Positions 1 to 8,532 are shown, numbered from the stretch's first letter. The stretch: DNA of 64,000 nt from Azospirillum halopraeferens DSM 3675 (GCF_000429625.1 NZ_AUCF01000027.1:37907-101906), one strand, 5' to 3'. Translations and numbers: made by a program. Notes: generated from the letters alone by a model not told the origin.

Positions 1-1
1 C

Positions 2-40
2 GTGGTGCGCATCACCGTGCGCGCCGGCACCCGCCCCTGA
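2..40 (+). CDS. C-terminal end of a protein cut by the window edge
   Basis: Reading frame 2 from the left edge encodes twelve residues (VVRITVRAGTRP) and a TGA stop at 38-40. The composition looks like a normal protein C-terminus, whereas the other two plus-strand frames read Arg/His-rich or nonsense-like sequence. The gene would converge on coxB, whose stop lies 79 bp away. Too little is present to name a function, and a chance open frame cannot be excluded. Confidence 0.35.
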   Translation: MVRITVRAGTRP

Positions 41-118
41 AGTCCCGTTGCCCATATCTCGTCCCTCTTGTCGGCCTTGCAGCCGTCTTGTCGTTCGTTC
101 ACGCCGCCGGGTGCCGCG

Positions 119-961
119 TCAGCGGGCGGGCGTCGCCTGCGCGACTTCCCGGCTCGGGGTGCCGTAGGCGAGCTTCGCCTGCTCGACCCATTCGGCGAAC
201 TTCTCCTTCGAGACGGCCTCGACCGTGATCGGCATGAAGCCGTGGTTGACGCCGCAGATCTCGGAGCACTGGCCGTAATAGAGGCCCTCCTTCTCAATCC
301 GCACCCAGGTCTCGTTCAGCCGGCCGGGCACCGCGTCCTTCTTGATGCCGAAGGCCGGCATGGCCCAGGCGTGGATGACGTCGCCGGCGGTGATCTGGAT
401 GCGCACCGTGGTACCGACCGGAAGCACCACGTTGGTGTCGGTCGCCAGCAGGCGCGGCTGCCCGGGCTTCAGGTCCTCTTCCTGGACCATGTAGCTGGAG
501 AAGGCGATGTTGTTGTGGTCCGGGTATTCGTAGTCCCAGTACCACTGGCGGCCCGTCACCTTGATGGTCATCTCCGACTCGGGCACCTGCTCCAGGAAGT
601 AGAGCACGCGGAACGACGGCACGGCGACCACCACCAGGATGATCACCGGGACGACGGTCCAGGCCACTTCGAGCAGGGTGTTGTGCGAGGTCTTGGTCGC
701 CTGCGGGTTCCGCTTGGCGCTGAAGCGGAACATCACGTAGCCCATGAGCGCCAGCACGAACAGCGTGATGACCGTGATGATGACCAGCAGGAGGTTGTGG
801 AAGCTGACGAGCTGCCCCATGACCGGGGACGCCTGCTCCTGCAATCCCAACTGCCAGGGCTGGGGCTGGCCGGCAATCGCGGTGCCGGACAATCCGCCCA
901 ACGAACAGAATGCGCTGATGAGCGCCGCCACGCCGGCGGCGCGGATGGTGTGCCTCTTCAT
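119..961 (-). CDS. coxB: Cytochrome c oxidase subunit II (aa3-type), CuA subunit
   Basis: Subunit II of the aa3-type terminal oxidase takes electrons from cytochrome c through its periplasmic CuA centre. The 280-residue product starts with a signal peptide (MKRHTIRAAG onwards, probable cleavage after AIA at about residue 30). Two membrane helices follow (about 57-80 and 98-120), then the cupredoxin domain. CuA ligands are all visible: H197, then C232, E234, C236, H240 and M243 in CSEICGVNHGFMP. The aromatic patch GRQWYWDYEYP (about 138-147) is the usual electron-entry site. The start at 961 was preferred to the longer frame opening at 1117 because the upstream 52 residues are basic and lack a signal. 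No other cox gene is in the window; coxA would be expected to the left. Confidence 0.95.
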   Translation of the reverse strand: MKRHTIRAAGVAALISAFCSLGGLSGTAIAGQPQPWQLGLQEQASPVMGQLVSFHNLLLVIITVITLFVLALMGYVMFRFSAKRNPQATKTSHNTLLEVAWTVVPVIILVVVAVPSFRVLYFLEQVPESEMTIKVTGRQWYWDYEYPDHNNIAFSSYMVQEEDLKPGQPRLLATDTNVVLPVGTTVRIQITAGDVIHAWAMPAFGIKKDAVPGRLNETWVRIEKEGLYYGQCSEICGVNHGFMPITVEAVSKEKFAEWVEQAKLAYGTPSREVAQATPAR

Positions 962-979
962 CCCCAACCCTTCTCGTTG

Positions 980-1002
980 CCGCGGTCTGCCTCGGACCGC
1001 GG
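980..1002 (-). repeat. 8-bp inverted repeat in the coxB 5' leader
   Basis: CCGCGGTC at 980-987 and its exact complement GACCGCGG at 995-1002 are separated by 7 nt. The element ends about 20 nt upstream of the coxB start codon, so in the mRNA it would fold just before the ribosome-binding region. It could be a translational control hairpin or an operator; this is inference from position only. Confidence 0.45.
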
Positions 1003-1181
1003 TTGTCCCGTCCCGCGGACCCTTCCGTTCGCCCTTGTTGTGTCGACCCCGTTTGCGTTCGGGGCTCGGTCGGGCGGATCCGGCGGGCCGTGATGTCTCG
1101 TCGCGGAAAATAACCACACACGTGCGGCAAATTCCCGCAGTTCAAATTTAGCCCTTTCGAGCGGCGGCTTACAAGGCTTTC

Positions 1182-1219
1182 CATTCCGCCTATGCGTCGC
1201 CATGCCGCATAGCGGAATG
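1182..1219. repeat. 14-bp inverted repeat with one bulged base
   Basis: CATTCCGCCTATGCG at 1182-1196 pairs with CGCATAGCGGAATG at 1206-1219, leaving one extra C in the left arm and a 9-nt loop. It lies between coxB and the small coiled-coil gene. There is no T-run on either side, so it is not a convincing terminator. It may be an operator or a small structured repeat. Confidence 0.45.
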
Positions 1220-1374
1220 CCTTCCACGCCGCAATATCGACGATAGTTGAGCTTGGCCGTCGGGAATGAAGTGCGACAGGTTGCCGCAGAGTGGCTGCGC
1301 TTCCCCCGGTGCCGGACCCGCGTCGGATCCAAGCTGATTCGTGGGCCGGTTGGCGCCGCCGCGAGAGGGGCGCC

Positions 1375-1668
1375 ATGACGCCGGAACGGGAAGCGGAACT
1401 CCGGGACGTGCGGACCGCGTTGCGGGATACGTGCACCGACATTCGGGACGCGGCGGACCGGGTGTCGCGCGTCGAAGGACGGGTGCAAGAACAGTCGAAG
1501 ATCCTTCAGGTGGCGCTGGCAGGTGGCGCTGGCAGGTGGCGCTGGCAGGTGGCGCTGGCAGGTGGCGCAGGACGGCCGCCGGTCGCGCGAGGCGGCCGAG
1601 TAGGCGCGGCGGCGCGAAAGGCGGATTCCCCCGCGACCCGCTTGCGGTTCGCCCGGTGCTGTCGTTAA
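1375..1668 (+). CDS. Small coiled-coil protein with a repeat-altered C-terminus
   Basis: Hypothetical protein of 97 residues in its present frame. The first 45 residues (MTPEREAELRDVRTALRD onwards) are strongly charged and heptad-like, consistent with a short coiled coil. A purine-rich ribosome-binding site (GAGAGGGG, 1360-1367) sits 7 nt before the ATG at 1375. From codon 45 the gene runs into four copies of a 13-bp tandem repeat, and the rest is Ala/Gly/Arg-rich and reads like an out-of-frame tail. One copy fewer would restore a frame ending QDGRRSREAAE before a TAG. It precedes thrC on the same strand by 31 bp. Function is not recognised. Confidence 0.55.
   Translation: MTPEREAELRDVRTALRDTCTDIRDAADRVSRVEGRVQEQSKILQVALAGGAGRWRWQVALAGGAGRPPVARGGRVGAAARKADSPATRLRFARCCR
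1509..1569 (+). repeat. 13-bp tandem repeat (4 full copies plus a partial)
   Basis: The unit GGTGGCGCTGGCA is repeated exactly at 1509-1521, 1522-1534, 1535-1547 and 1548-1560, followed by a partial copy ending about 1569. The unit length is not a multiple of three, so each gain or loss of a copy changes the reading frame of the gene it sits in. It is a candidate slipped-strand site. Confidence 0.9.
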
Positions 1669-1699
1669 GTACCGCTCTTCATCGGTGGGAGAGTGGTCT

Positions 1700-3121
1700 G
1701 TGCGGTACGTGAGCACGCGGGGTGCGGCCCCGGTCCTGGGGTTCGAGGATGTTCTGCTGACCGGACTGGCCCGCGACGGCGGGCTGTACGTGCCGGAGAG
1801 CTGGCCGCAGTTCTCCGCCGCCGAGATCCGGGCCATGCGCGGTCTGCCCTATGACGAGGTGGCCGTGCGAGTCATGCTGCCCTTCCTGGGCGATGCCATT
1901 CCCGAAGACGCGTTCCGCGCCATCGTGCGCGACGCCTACGCCGGTTTCGATCACGCCGCGGTGGTGCCGCTGGTCCAGCTCGACCAGCGGACCTGGGTGC
2001 TGGAGCTGTTCCACGGCCCGACGCTGGCCTTCAAGGATGTGGCGCTGCAACTGCTGGGGCGCCTGTTCGACCATGTGCTGGCCAAACGCGGGGAGCGGGT
2101 GACGGTGGTGGGCGCCACCTCGGGCGACACCGGGTCGGCCGCCATCGAAGCCTGCCGCGACCGGCGCAACATCGACATCTTCATCCTGCACCCCCGCGGC
2201 CGCACGTCGGAGGTGCAGCGCCGCCAGATGACCGGGGTGCTGTCGTCCAACGTGCACAACATCGCGCTGGAAGGCACCTTCGACGACTGCCAGGACATCG
2301 TGAAGGCGCTGTTCAACGACGCCGCCTGCCGCGACCGGCTGAAGCTGTCGGCGGTCAACTCCATCAACTGGGCGCGCATCATGGCCCAGATCGTCTATTA
2401 CTTCGCGTCCGGGGTGGCGCTGGGGGCGCCCGACCGGCCGCTGGCCTTCGTGGTGCCGACCGGCAACTTCGGCAACGTTTACGCTGCCTACGCCGCCCGC
2501 GCCATGGGGCTGCCGGTGGAACGGCTGGTGGTGGCCTCCAACACCAACGATATCCTGGCGCGCTTTTTCGAGAGCGGGACCATGGCGATGACGCCGGTGA
2601 CGCCTACCTTAAGTCCCAGCATGGACATCCAGATTTCGAGCAATTTCGAGCGCCTTCTCTTCGACCTGCACGGCCGCGACGGCGCCGCGGTCGACGAGAC
2701 GATGCGCCGCTTCCGCGCCGAGGGGCGCTTCCGTGTGACCGACGACCAGCTCCGCCACGCGCTCGCCACCTTCTCCGCCCACCGGGTGGACGAGGACGCC
2801 ACCATGGCCACCGTCGCCGGCACGAAGGTCCGGTGCGGCTACACGGTCGATCCGCACACGGCGGTCGGTGTCGCGGCGGCGCGCGCCGCCGCCGATGACG
2901 CCGGCCTCGACCCCGCCGCGGCGCTGGTGGTGCTGGGCACCGCCCACCCCGCCAAGTTCCCCGACGCGGTGGAGAAGGCCACCGGCAGCCGGCCGGCCCT
3001 GCCGCCGCGCCTGGCCGATCTGTTCGAGCGGGAGGAGCGCTTCGACGTCCTGCCCAACGACGTCGCCGCCGTGCAGGATTACGTTGCCCGGCGCGCCCGC
3101 GCCGTCACGGAGGCCGCATGA
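1700..3121 (+). CDS. thrC: Threonine synthase
   Basis: PLP enzyme that converts O-phospho-L-homoserine to threonine, the last step of threonine biosynthesis, in the cytoplasm. The protein is about 473 residues, the usual length for the proteobacterial type. The N-terminus VRYVSTRGAAPVLGFEDVLL and the PLP-lysine motif HGPTLAFKD (K112) are characteristic. GNFGN (about residues 254-258) is a further conserved loop. The GTG at 1700 was chosen because it follows a GGGAGAG ribosome-binding site by about 6 nt and gives the standard N-terminus; an ATG-like start at 1685 would add five residues. The stop overlaps the start of the M16 peptidase gene (ATGA), so the two are translationally coupled. Confidence 0.95.
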   Translation: MRYVSTRGAAPVLGFEDVLLTGLARDGGLYVPESWPQFSAAEIRAMRGLPYDEVAVRVMLPFLGDAIPEDAFRAIVRDAYAGFDHAAVVPLVQLDQRTWVLELFHGPTLAFKDVALQLLGRLFDHVLAKRGERVTVVGATSGDTGSAAIEACRDRRNIDIFILHPRGRTSEVQRRQMTGVLSSNVHNIALEGTFDDCQDIVKALFNDAACRDRLKLSAVNSINWARIMAQIVYYFASGVALGAPDRPLAFVVPTGNFGNVYAAYAARAMGLPVERLVVASNTNDILARFFESGTMAMTPVTPTLSPSMDIQISSNFERLLFDLHGRDGAAVDETMRRFRAEGRFRVTDDQLRHALATFSAHRVDEDATMATVAGTKVRCGYTVDPHTAVGVAAARAAADDAGLDPAAALVVLGTAHPAKFPDAVEKATGSRPALPPRLADLFEREERFDVLPNDVAAVQDYVARRARAVTEAA

Positions 3122-4377
3122 GCAGCGTCCGCGTCTCCACGCTGAGCAACGGTCTGCGCGTGGCCACCGACACCATGCCCGACGTCCGCACCGTGTCGCT
3201 GGGCTGCTGGGTCGGCGTCGGCACCCGCAACGAGGCGGCCGCGGTCAACGGCGTCGCCCACCTGGTCGAGCACATGCTCTTCAAGGGCACCGAGCGGCGC
3301 TCCGCCTACCGCATCTCCGAGGAGATCGAGAACGTCGGCGGCCAGCTCAACGCCTACACCACGCGCGAGCACACCGCCTATTACGCCAAGGTGCTGCACG
3401 AGGACACGGCGCTCGCCCTCGACATCATCTCCGACATGCTCCAGCACTCCGTCCTCGATGAGGAGGAGCTGGTGCGCGAGCGCACCGTGGTGCTTCAGGA
3501 GATCGGCCAGGCGGCCGACACCCCCGACGATATCATCTTCGACCATTTCCAGGCCACCGCCTTCCCCCGGCAGGCGCTGGGGCGGCCGGTGCTGGGCTCG
3601 GCGGAGATCGTGGGCAAGCTGCCGCGCGCGGCGCTCGTCGATTACGTCGGCCGCCACTACGCCGGTCCGTCCATCGTGCTGTCGGCGGCCGGGCGCGTCG
3701 ACCACGACCGGTTCGTCGCCATGGCGGAGAAGGCCTTCGCCGGCCTGCCCTCGGGCACGCTGCCGGAGGTGGAGCCCGCGCGCTACACCGGCGGCGAGTT
3801 CCGCGAGGAGCGCGACCTGGAGCAGCTCCACCTGGTGCTGGGCTTCGACGGCGTGGGCATACACGACCCGGATTTCTACGCCCATTCCGTGCTCTCCACC
3901 CTGCTGGGCGGCGGCATGTCGTCCCGTCTGTTCCAGGAGGTGCGGGAGAAGCGGGGGCTGGTCTATTCGATCTACAGCTTCACCGGCGGTTACCGCGACG
4001 GCGGCGTTTTCGGCGTCTACGCCGGCACCGGCGACGAGGAGGTCGCCGAGCTGATGCCCGTGGTCTGCGAGGAGATCCGCAAGGTCGGCGACAGTGTGAC
4101 CGAGGACGAGGTCGCGCGGGCGCGGGCCCAGCTTAAGGCCGGGACGCTGATGGCGCTGGAAAGCAGCATGTCGCGCTGCGAACAGCTCGGCCAGCAGCTT
4201 CTGGTCTACGGGCGGCCGGTGCCGGTGGAGGAGATCGTCGCCCGCATCGACGGCGTCGACCGCGAGGCGGTCGGCCGCGCCGCGCGCCGCCTGCGGAGCA
4301 GCCGGCCGACGCTTACCGCGCTCGGGCCCCTGGGGCGTCTGGAAAGCTATGACCGGATCGTCGCCCGCCTCGCCTGA
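3118..4377 (+). CDS. M16-family zinc metallopeptidase (mitochondrial-processing-peptidase-like)
   Basis: A 419-residue member of the insulinase/M16B family. The inverted zinc motif HxxEH is present as HLVEH at residues 48-52 (H48, E51, H52). An acidic helix containing RERTVVLQEIGQ lies about 75 residues later and supplies the expected third ligand glutamate. The second half, beginning near GFDGVGIHDPDFYA, is the usual non-catalytic M16 domain with GGGMSSRLFQEVREKRGL. Alphaproteobacterial proteins of this type are the bacterial relatives of the mitochondrial processing peptidase beta subunit. The gene overlaps thrC by 4 bp and is followed 9 bp later by a GNAT gene, an arrangement that I recall as conserved in many alphaproteobacteria. 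Confidence 0.9.
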   Translation: MSSVRVSTLSNGLRVATDTMPDVRTVSLGCWVGVGTRNEAAAVNGVAHLVEHMLFKGTERRSAYRISEEIENVGGQLNAYTTREHTAYYAKVLHEDTALALDIISDMLQHSVLDEEELVRERTVVLQEIGQAADTPDDIIFDHFQATAFPRQALGRPVLGSAEIVGKLPRAALVDYVGRHYAGPSIVLSAAGRVDHDRFVAMAEKAFAGLPSGTLPEVEPARYTGGEFREERDLEQLHLVLGFDGVGIHDPDFYAHSVLSTLLGGGMSSRLFQEVREKRGLVYSIYSFTGGYRDGGVFGVYAGTGDEEVAELMPVVCEEIRKVGDSVTEDEVARARAQLKAGTLMALESSMSRCEQLGQQLLVYGRPVPVEEIVARIDGVDREAVGRAARRLRSSRPTLTALGPLGRLESYDRIVARLA

Positions 4378-4386
4378 GGACCGCCT

Positions 4387-4977
4387 ATGATGCGCCTGCT
4401 GGGCGCCGGGTTGATCAGCCCCCCGGCCGTCCGCATCGATGGTCAGGCGTGCTATGTCCGCCCGCCGCTGCCGCGCGACTGGCGGGAGTGGGCGGAGTTG
4501 CGCGCCAACTCCCGCGCCTTTCTCACCCCGTGGGAGCCGACCTGGCCGGCCGACGCCCTGACCCGCACCGCCTTCGCCCGCCGGCTGCGCCGCCAGGCGC
4601 AGGAGTGGCGGGACGACGAGGGCTACAGCTTCCTGGTGTTCGACCGCGCTACCGACCGGCTGGTCGGCGGGATCGGCCTGTCCAACGTCCGGCGCGGCGT
4701 GGCCCAGATGGCGACGCTCGGCTACTGGGTGGGGGAGCCCTACGCCCGGCGCGGCTACGTCTCCGGCGGTACGCGCCTGGTGCTGGACTTCGCGTTCGGC
4801 CAGCTCGGCCTGCACCGGGTGGAGGCCGCCTGCCTGCCCACCAACCAGCCGAGCCGGGGCTTGCTGGAAAAGGTCGGCTTCACCCACGAAGGCTATGCCC
4901 GCGGCTACCTGCGCATCGACGGCGCCTGGCGCGACCATGTGCTCTACGCCATGCTGCGGGAGGAATGGCGCGGCTGA
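4387..4977 (+). CDS. GNAT acetyltransferase, RimJ/RimL-like
   Basis: A 196-residue protein of the GNAT superfamily, closest by eye to ribosomal-protein-alanine N-acetyltransferases. The acetyl-CoA-binding core is visible as GYWVGEPYARRGYVSGGTR (about residues 116-134), which corresponds to the Q/RxxGxG/A motif. It is followed by HRVEAACLPTNQPSRGLLEKVGFTHEGYARGYL, typical of the RimJ family C-terminal half. The actual substrate cannot be told from sequence. It is the third gene of the thrC operon, 9 bp after the peptidase. Confidence 0.85.
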   Translation: MMRLLGAGLISPPAVRIDGQACYVRPPLPRDWREWAELRANSRAFLTPWEPTWPADALTRTAFARRLRRQAQEWRDDEGYSFLVFDRATDRLVGGIGLSNVRRGVAQMATLGYWVGEPYARRGYVSGGTRLVLDFAFGQLGLHRVEAACLPTNQPSRGLLEKVGFTHEGYARGYLRIDGAWRDHVLYAMLREEWRG

Positions 4978-4989
4978 CGGCCGGCGCCG

Positions 4990-5010
4990 GAAGGGGTAGG
5001 GCACCCCTTC
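4990..5010 (+). terminator. Hairpin after the thrC operon
   Basis: GAAGGGGT (4990-4997) and ACCCCTTC (5003-5010) form a perfect 8-bp stem with a 5-nt loop, 13 bp after the GNAT stop. The following sequence (ATTGC) has no U-run, so intrinsic termination is plausible but not certain. Confidence 0.4.
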
Positions 5011-5103
5011 ATTGCAGGCGTCAGGGGCTGCCCGGTTAAACCCCGCTTAACACTTGTATCCTACCATACCAGCCACGGACCGCTCGCTGTTCCGAGGATG
5101 AAA

Positions 5104-5307
5104 ATGTCGGATACCCACACCTGGACGAAAGAATCCGCCCATCACTTCTCCCTGCGCCACGGCGGCCAGCGCGTCGATCTGCGCTACGAGCCCGCGGGGT
5201 TCCAGAGCGGCTGGGCGGTCTACGACGGCCCCCGTCTGGTCGACCGGCGGCCCGAGTTCATGCAGGCCCGCGGCGTTGCCCTTAAGGTCGCCTCCGGGCG
5301 GACCTGA
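5104..5307 (+). CDS. Small conserved-looking hypothetical protein
   Basis: A 67-residue acidic/basic mixed protein with no signal peptide or membrane segment. The middle (HGGQRVDLRYEPAGFQSGWAVYDG in part) looks like a short beta-rich fold. The ATG at 5104 is favoured over the one at 5098 because GAGG at 5094-5097 then lies 6 nt away. An A/T-richer stretch at about 5034-5075 (TTAAACCCCGCTTAACACTT) may contain its promoter. It converges on the minus-strand gene ending at 5330. Family not recognised. Confidence 0.6.
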   Translation: MSDTHTWTKESAHHFSLRHGGQRVDLRYEPAGFQSGWAVYDGPRLVDRRPEFMQARGVALKVASGRT

Positions 5308-5329
5308 TCCGCTCCGGCGGCCGGCGCCC

Positions 5330-6517
5330 TTATCGCCGGTCCGCCACGAGCCGCGCCGTCAGGCGCTCGAACTCCCTCTCCAATTGCTGGTTGGCGAAGG
5401 CGCGCGGGGGTGGAAGCTGGAGATCCATCAGGGTTTCGAAGGCGCGCCCGGTTTCGCTCATCATCGCCAGCATGTCGGCCGAGGCGCGCACGGTGCGCCA
5501 GGTGTTGACCGCCACGTCGCGCTGGCGGGCGACGCGCTCCCACGCCGCCGACACGGCGGCCGACTGCTCCTCCAGGGTCTGGCGGTAGAGGCCGGCCGCC
5601 TCCAGCGTGGTGTCCAGTGCACTCAGGTTGGCGTCGAGCTGGGCGCTCAGCGGGCCCTCGCCTTCGCGGGCGAGCAGGCGGGCGGCCTCGGCCCGGGCGC
5701 GGCGGGCGTCGGCCTCAATGCCGGCCAGGCGGGGCAGGTGTTCGTGCCGGACCGTGTCCAGGAAACGCTCGTGCATGTGCAGCGCCACCTCCAGCAGCAC
5801 CGCATAGACCCCGTAATAGCGCCGTGCCACCTCCAGGGACTCGTCGCTGGCGATGGTGACGCGCTGCAGCTCGGCGTTCACCTGGCGCAGATTCTCATAG
5901 ACGGTGTGGGCGGCCACGATGTTTTCGGCGGTCGCCAGGCGCAGCAGGCCGTCCACCTGCTCCGGCGTCAGCTCGATGCCGACGTCGGTCAGGGAGGCCG
6001 CGAAGGCGCCGGTCAGCCGGTCGATCTCCTCCGTCATGTGGCCGATGTCGCGGCGGGCCTGCGCGATGCGCTCGATCTGGTCGCCGCGCGACGTGGCGAA
6101 CAGGCAGGACACCTGCCGGGCCACGAACGACGCGTCGACCCCGGCGGCGTCGCAACGGTCCTCCGGCAGCGCCGCCAGTTCGGCGCGCAGCCGGGCGACA
6201 TCGGATTCGCGCGCCGCCAGGTCGCGCCGCAAGCCGGCGATGCGGGCCCGCAGGTCGGCGGCGGAGCCCTGCGACAGCCGGTCCACCGCCTCGTCCAGCA
6301 GCCGGTTGAGGGTGTACGAGCGCTCCCCCACCGGCGCGTAGGAGGAGCCGGGGCCGCGCCAATCCCCCTCGCGGCGGTCCAGGATCGCCGCGGCGGTGCC
6401 ATCGACGGCGGCCCACAGCCGGTCGACGCCGTCGCCGCCCCCGGTGGCGCTGCGGGCGTTCAACGCCAGCATCACTCCTCCGGCCACGAGCCCCGCGGCC
6501 AGCACGGTCCGCAGCAT
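5330..6517 (-). CDS. Membrane-anchored or exported coiled-coil protein, function unknown
   Basis: A 395-residue protein starting MLRTVLAAGLVAGGVMLAL, a single hydrophobic segment that is either an uncleaved anchor or a signal peptide. The remainder is Arg/Glu/Ala-rich with long helical stretches, for example residues around the DLRARIAGLRRDLAARESDV region and the C-terminal EREFERLTARLVADRR, and looks periplasmic and coiled-coil rich. Two cysteines near the middle could pair. The start at 6517 has a strong ribosome-binding site (AAGGGAGGGA on the minus strand) directly upstream; the frame is open to 6682 but that extension is Arg/Pro-rich. No family was recognised. Confidence 0.7.
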   Translation of the reverse strand: MLRTVLAAGLVAGGVMLALNARSATGGGDGVDRLWAAVDGTAAAILDRREGDWRGPGSSYAPVGERSYTLNRLLDEAVDRLSQGSAADLRARIAGLRRDLAARESDVARLRAELAALPEDRCDAAGVDASFVARQVSCLFATSRGDQIERIAQARRDIGHMTEEIDRLTGAFAASLTDVGIELTPEQVDGLLRLATAENIVAAHTVYENLRQVNAELQRVTIASDESLEVARRYYGVYAVLLEVALHMHERFLDTVRHEHLPRLAGIEADARRARAEAARLLAREGEGPLSAQLDANLSALDTTLEAAGLYRQTLEEQSAAVSAAWERVARQRDVAVNTWRTVRASADMLAMMSETGRAFETLMDLQLPPPRAFANQQLEREFERLTARLVADRR

Positions 6518-6858
6518 GCGTCCCTCCCTTTCGCGCGTCCTGTACCGATGGTAAGGTGGGGCGCTGCAGCGGCGCGTCGCCTGCCCGGACGGTGGGTGGG
6601 CCGGCCCATTCCGACGGACCGCGCCCGCGCCGGACGGGCGTGAACGGTCCACTTTCGAAATTGCCTGTCGCTTTCGTGTCACAATGCCATTGCGGGTCGT
6701 AGGGGATTCGGCCTAGAAAGCACGGGTCCGACGGCGGGGCGGCTTGACGAAAAATTAACCCTGATCCGGCATTGTCGGGCTCCCACGGCGCGTCCCGTGC
6801 AGGCATTCTCCACGCGAGCCCCGTTTCCGCATCCGGCACAGCCGAGGACCCGAAGCCC
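6518..6858. promoter_or_regulatory. Divergent intergenic region between the coiled-coil gene and leuA
   Basis: This 341-bp region separates two divergently transcribed genes. A TTGACG hexamer at 6744-6749 followed by the A/T-rich AAAAATTAACC is a reasonable -35 element for leuA, but the matching -10 (around 6768-6775) is poor. No leucine-rich leader peptide was seen, so leuA attenuation of the enteric type is not supported here. Confidence 0.35.
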
Positions 6859-8421
6859 ATGACCACACCCCTGAGCGACGGCGCCGGCGATACGGTCGTC
6901 ATCTTCGACACGACGCTGCGCGACGGCGAGCAGTCCCCCGGCGCCTCCATGAACCTGGAGGAGAAGCGGCGCATCGCCCTGGTGCTGGAGGAGATGGGGG
7001 TGGACGTCATCGAGGCGGGGTTCCCCGTGGCCTCGCAGGGCGACTTCGAGGCGGTGCAGGCGATCGCCGGCATCATCAGCACCTCCACCGTCTGCGGCCT
7101 CGCCCGCGCCACGCGGCGCGACATCGAGCGCTGCGCCGAGGCGCTGGCCCCGGCGGCGCGCAAGCGCATCCACACCTTCATCTCCACCAGCCCGCTGCAC
7201 ATGAAGTACAAGCTGCAGATGGAGCCGGACGCGGTGGTGCAGACGGTGCGCGACAGCGTCACGCTGGCCCGCTCCCTGGTGGACGACGTGGAATGGTCGG
7301 CCGAGGACGGGGCGCGGACCGAGCATGATTTCCTGTGCCGCTGCGTTGAGGCGGCGATCGCCGCCGGCGCGCGCACCATCAACATCCCCGACACCGTGGG
7401 CTATGCGGTGCCCGACGAGTTCGGCGCCCTGATCGCCATGCTGTTCGACCGGGTGCCCAACATCGACAAGGCCATCGTGTCGGTCCATTGCCACAACGAC
7501 CTGGGGCTGGCGGTGGCCAACTCCCTGGCCGGGGTGGCCAACGGCGCCCGCCAGGTGGAGTGCACCATCAACGGCCTGGGCGAGCGCGCCGGCAACGCCG
7601 CCCTGGAGGAGATCGTGATGGCGCTGCGCACGCGCGCCGACCGGCTCCCCTACCGGACCAACATCCACACCGAGGCGATCATGAAGGCGTCCCGCCTCGT
7701 CTCGGCGGTGACCGGCTTCGTGGTGCAGCCCAACAAGGCCATCGTCGGCGCCAACGCCTTCGCCCACGAATCCGGCATCCACCAGGACGGCATGCTCAAG
7801 CACGCCGGGACTTACGAGATCATGACGCCGGAGTCGGTGGGGCTGAACCGCTCGACGCTGGTGATGGGCAAGCATTCCGGGCGCAACGCTTTCCGCACCA
7901 AGCTGCGCGAGCTGGGCTACGAGCTGCCCGACACCGAGCTGGACGAGGCGTTCAAGCGCTTCAAGGACCTGGCGGACAAGAAGAAGGACGTCTTTGACGA
8001 GGACATCGTGGCGCTGGTCGACGACGAGATCGGCCACGAGGCCGACCGCATCCGCTTCGTGGCGCTGGAGGTCGTCGCCGGTTCCCGCGGGCCGCAGACG
8101 GCCACCCTGGAGCTGGTGGTGGACGGGCAGCCGCGCGCCACGACGGCGACCGGCAACGGGCCGGTCGACGCCACCTTCAACGCCATCGCCGCCCTGGTCC
8201 CCCACACCGCGCGCCTTCAGCTCTACCAGGTCCACGCGGTCACCGCCGGAACCGACGCCCAGGCCGAGGTCACGGTGCGGCTGGAGGAGGACGGGCGGAC
8301 CGTGAACGGACAGGGCGCCGACAGCGACACCCTCGTGGCGTCGGCCCGCGCCTACGTCCATGCCCTGAACAAACTTTTGGTCAAACGCCAGAAGGCCGCA
8401 CCGGACGCACTCTCCGCTTGA
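6859..8421 (+). CDS. leuA: 2-isopropylmalate synthase
   Basis: Condenses acetyl-CoA with 2-oxoisovalerate in the first committed step of leucine biosynthesis. The 520-residue length fits the long bacterial form. The HMGL-like catalytic barrel begins with FDTTLRDGEQSPGASM (metal-binding Asp and catalytic Arg), and SVHCHNDLGLAVANSLAG carries the two metal-ligand histidines. GLGERAGNAALEEIVMAL is the conserved segment that follows. The C-terminal third (from about residue 395) is the LeuA allosteric dimer domain that binds leucine. The ATG at 6859 gives MTTPLSDGAGDTVVIFDTTL; the frame is open upstream to 6772 without a usual N-terminus. It stands alone, 111 bp before mreB. Confidence 0.95.
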   Translation: MTTPLSDGAGDTVVIFDTTLRDGEQSPGASMNLEEKRRIALVLEEMGVDVIEAGFPVASQGDFEAVQAIAGIISTSTVCGLARATRRDIERCAEALAPAARKRIHTFISTSPLHMKYKLQMEPDAVVQTVRDSVTLARSLVDDVEWSAEDGARTEHDFLCRCVEAAIAAGARTINIPDTVGYAVPDEFGALIAMLFDRVPNIDKAIVSVHCHNDLGLAVANSLAGVANGARQVECTINGLGERAGNAALEEIVMALRTRADRLPYRTNIHTEAIMKASRLVSAVTGFVVQPNKAIVGANAFAHESGIHQDGMLKHAGTYEIMTPESVGLNRSTLVMGKHSGRNAFRTKLRELGYELPDTELDEAFKRFKDLADKKKDVFDEDIVALVDDEIGHEADRIRFVALEVVAGSRGPQTATLELVVDGQPRATTATGNGPVDATFNAIAALVPHTARLQLYQVHAVTAGTDAQAEVTVRLEEDGRTVNGQGADSDTLVASARAYVHALNKLLVKRQKAAPDALSA

Positions 8422-8532
8422 GCGGGGCAGAGCGTTCGTCTATGGAACCCTTGGCCGTTGCCGGCGATCCACCGTGATCGTCGGCAATGGCTTCCGGTCA
8501 GGCCGTCTCAACAGGAAGAGCTAGTCGGGTCC

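Larger units (their letters stand above)
962..1374. other. Intergenic region upstream of coxB
   Basis: This 413-bp stretch separates coxB (leftward) from a small rightward gene. No convincing coding frame was seen. It contains two inverted repeats, listed separately, and an A/T-rich patch around 1108-1155 that may hold the coxB promoter. No clear -35/-10 pair was recognised. Confidence 0.6.

Noticed and set aside
3079..5004. 641-codon open frame on the minus strand opposite thrC, the peptidase and the acetyltransferase
   Set aside because: It is antisense to three well-recognised genes and is His/Gln/Arg-rich, as expected for a shadow frame in high-GC DNA.
6683..6858. Upstream region of leuA examined for a leucine leader peptide and attenuator
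   Set aside because: No short frame with clustered Leu codons and no terminator-antiterminator pair was seen.
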